The position numbers were made by a program, and so were the translations under genes. The notes beneath the pieces are model-generated. The model saw only the letters and a program-made list of their open reading frames with translations. It ran no database searches and was not told where the DNA came from. This document shows positions 20,633 through 20,992 of a DNA stretch of 20,992 bases, piece after piece. Position 1 is the stretch's first letter. Every line of letters begins with the position of its first letter. Source of the stretch: a virus; the IMG/VR virus record IMGVR_UViG_3300046559_000146, positions 1 through 20,992 of that record; one strand, written 5' to 3'.

Positions 20633-20992
20633 TTGGTGGCCTCCTTCTGTTTTCTCTCTTTCGCTTCGAGCGCCGCCTTGGCGTCCGTAAACTTCGACAC
20701 CGGCAGGTTCACCAGCGCATCGACCTGCATGTAGCCGCAGAAATCCGCCACGTTGGTGTTCGTCTTTTTAATCAACTCGCCCAAGGCCCACAGTTGCTCG
20801 TCGCTGATTGGGCCGCCGTTCATGGTGATGGCGGCGTCGTTCTCCGACGTGATGATGTTGAAGATCATCAGCAGCAGGTAGCGGCGGCCGAACGAGACAG
20901 CCGCGCCCTCACCCTGCGTCTGCGTCATCACCTCGCTGCCCTTCGGCCCCTTGGTGCTGACCGTGATCGGCACGGAGTACACCTGCTCGTGG
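20629..20992 (-). CDS. ERF-type single-strand annealing protein, C-terminal part (5' end outside window)
   Basis: The reading frame runs to the right edge; the visible part is about 120 residues. It contains 'MTQTQGEGAAVSFGRRYLLLMIFNI', the ERF-family signature usually seen as 'q..GsavsYarRYaL...lgi', followed by 'SENDAA' in place of the usual acidic DDDG-like run. The C-terminus is helical and ends 'EAKERKQKEATK'. ERF proteins coat single strands and anneal complementary sequences, working with a 5'-3' exonuclease. Here that partner is the immediately following YqaJ-type gene. An internal GTG at 20982 is not the start, because the frame is open through the window edge. Confidence 0.82.
   Translation of the reverse strand, partial: HEQVYSVPITVSTKGPKGSEVMTQTQGEGAAVSFGRRYLLLMIFNIITSENDAAITMNGGPISDEQLWALGELIKKTNTNVADFCGYMQVDALVNLPVSKFTDAKAALEAKERKQKEATK

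Noticed and set aside
1-20992. tRNA genes, CRISPR arrays, insertion sequences, integrase or attachment sites
   Set aside because: I found no cloverleaf pattern, no regularly spaced direct repeats, no transposase or integrase motif and no terminal inverted repeats. Weak or divergent examples could be missed by eye.

Overview
This window is part of a high-GC, tailed-phage (podovirus-type) genome. The tail and ejection genes follow the T7-like order: tail tubular protein A, tail tubular protein B, a small internal virion protein, two very large internal virion proteins, then a tail fibre whose N-terminus resembles T7 gp17. The strong GC bias, the 'MRPyeQELALxQRY' style of fibre C-terminus and the HNH/DUF1367-like accessory genes suggest an alphaproteobacterial (Rhizobiales-like) host. 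That host assignment is an inference from familiarity; nothing in the window proves it.

Layout. Positions 2-163 hold the C-terminal end of an unidentified upstream gene. Positions 211-11862 (+) carry the tail tube and ejection module: TTPA, TTPB, a gp14-like protein, a 1154-aa protein with a lytic transglycosylase (SLT) domain, and a 1524-aa protein with an apparently intact RelA/SpoT-type nucleotide pyrophosphotransferase domain. Positions 11870-15790 (+) carry two fibre genes, each followed immediately by a small paralogous protein; this is a duplicated fibre cassette. Positions 15792-16779 (+) hold a probable lysis cluster: a one-helix membrane protein (holin candidate), a small exported protein and an RlpA-like double-psi beta-barrel protein. 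Most + genes overlap or touch by a few bases (TGATG, TAATG, ATGA), so they read as one translationally coupled operon.

From 16787 to the right edge every gene is on the - strand and converges on the structural operon. Read right to left, this arm has an ERF-type single-strand annealing protein (cut by the window edge), a lambda-exonuclease/YqaJ-type nuclease, a protein with four tandem CxxC...CxxxC zinc fingers, a 77-aa protein, an intrinsic terminator, a DUF1367-like protein that may start at ATC, a 56-aa protein, an HNH protein lacking its last His, an 83-aa protein, a coiled-coil protein, another strong terminator, and a 139-aa basic protein with its own leader. A third hairpin separates the converging transcripts at 16745-16775.

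How it fits together: the left arm builds the tail, the ejected proteins and the host-recognition fibres, then lyses the host. The right arm is a recombination and accessory module. The combination of a T7-like tail module with an oppositely oriented lambda-like recombination pair is mosaic. The best candidate for an undescribed activity is the RelA/SpoT-type domain inside the largest putative ejected virion protein, which could deliver alarmone synthesis or nucleotide/tRNA pyrophosphorylation to the host with the infecting genome.
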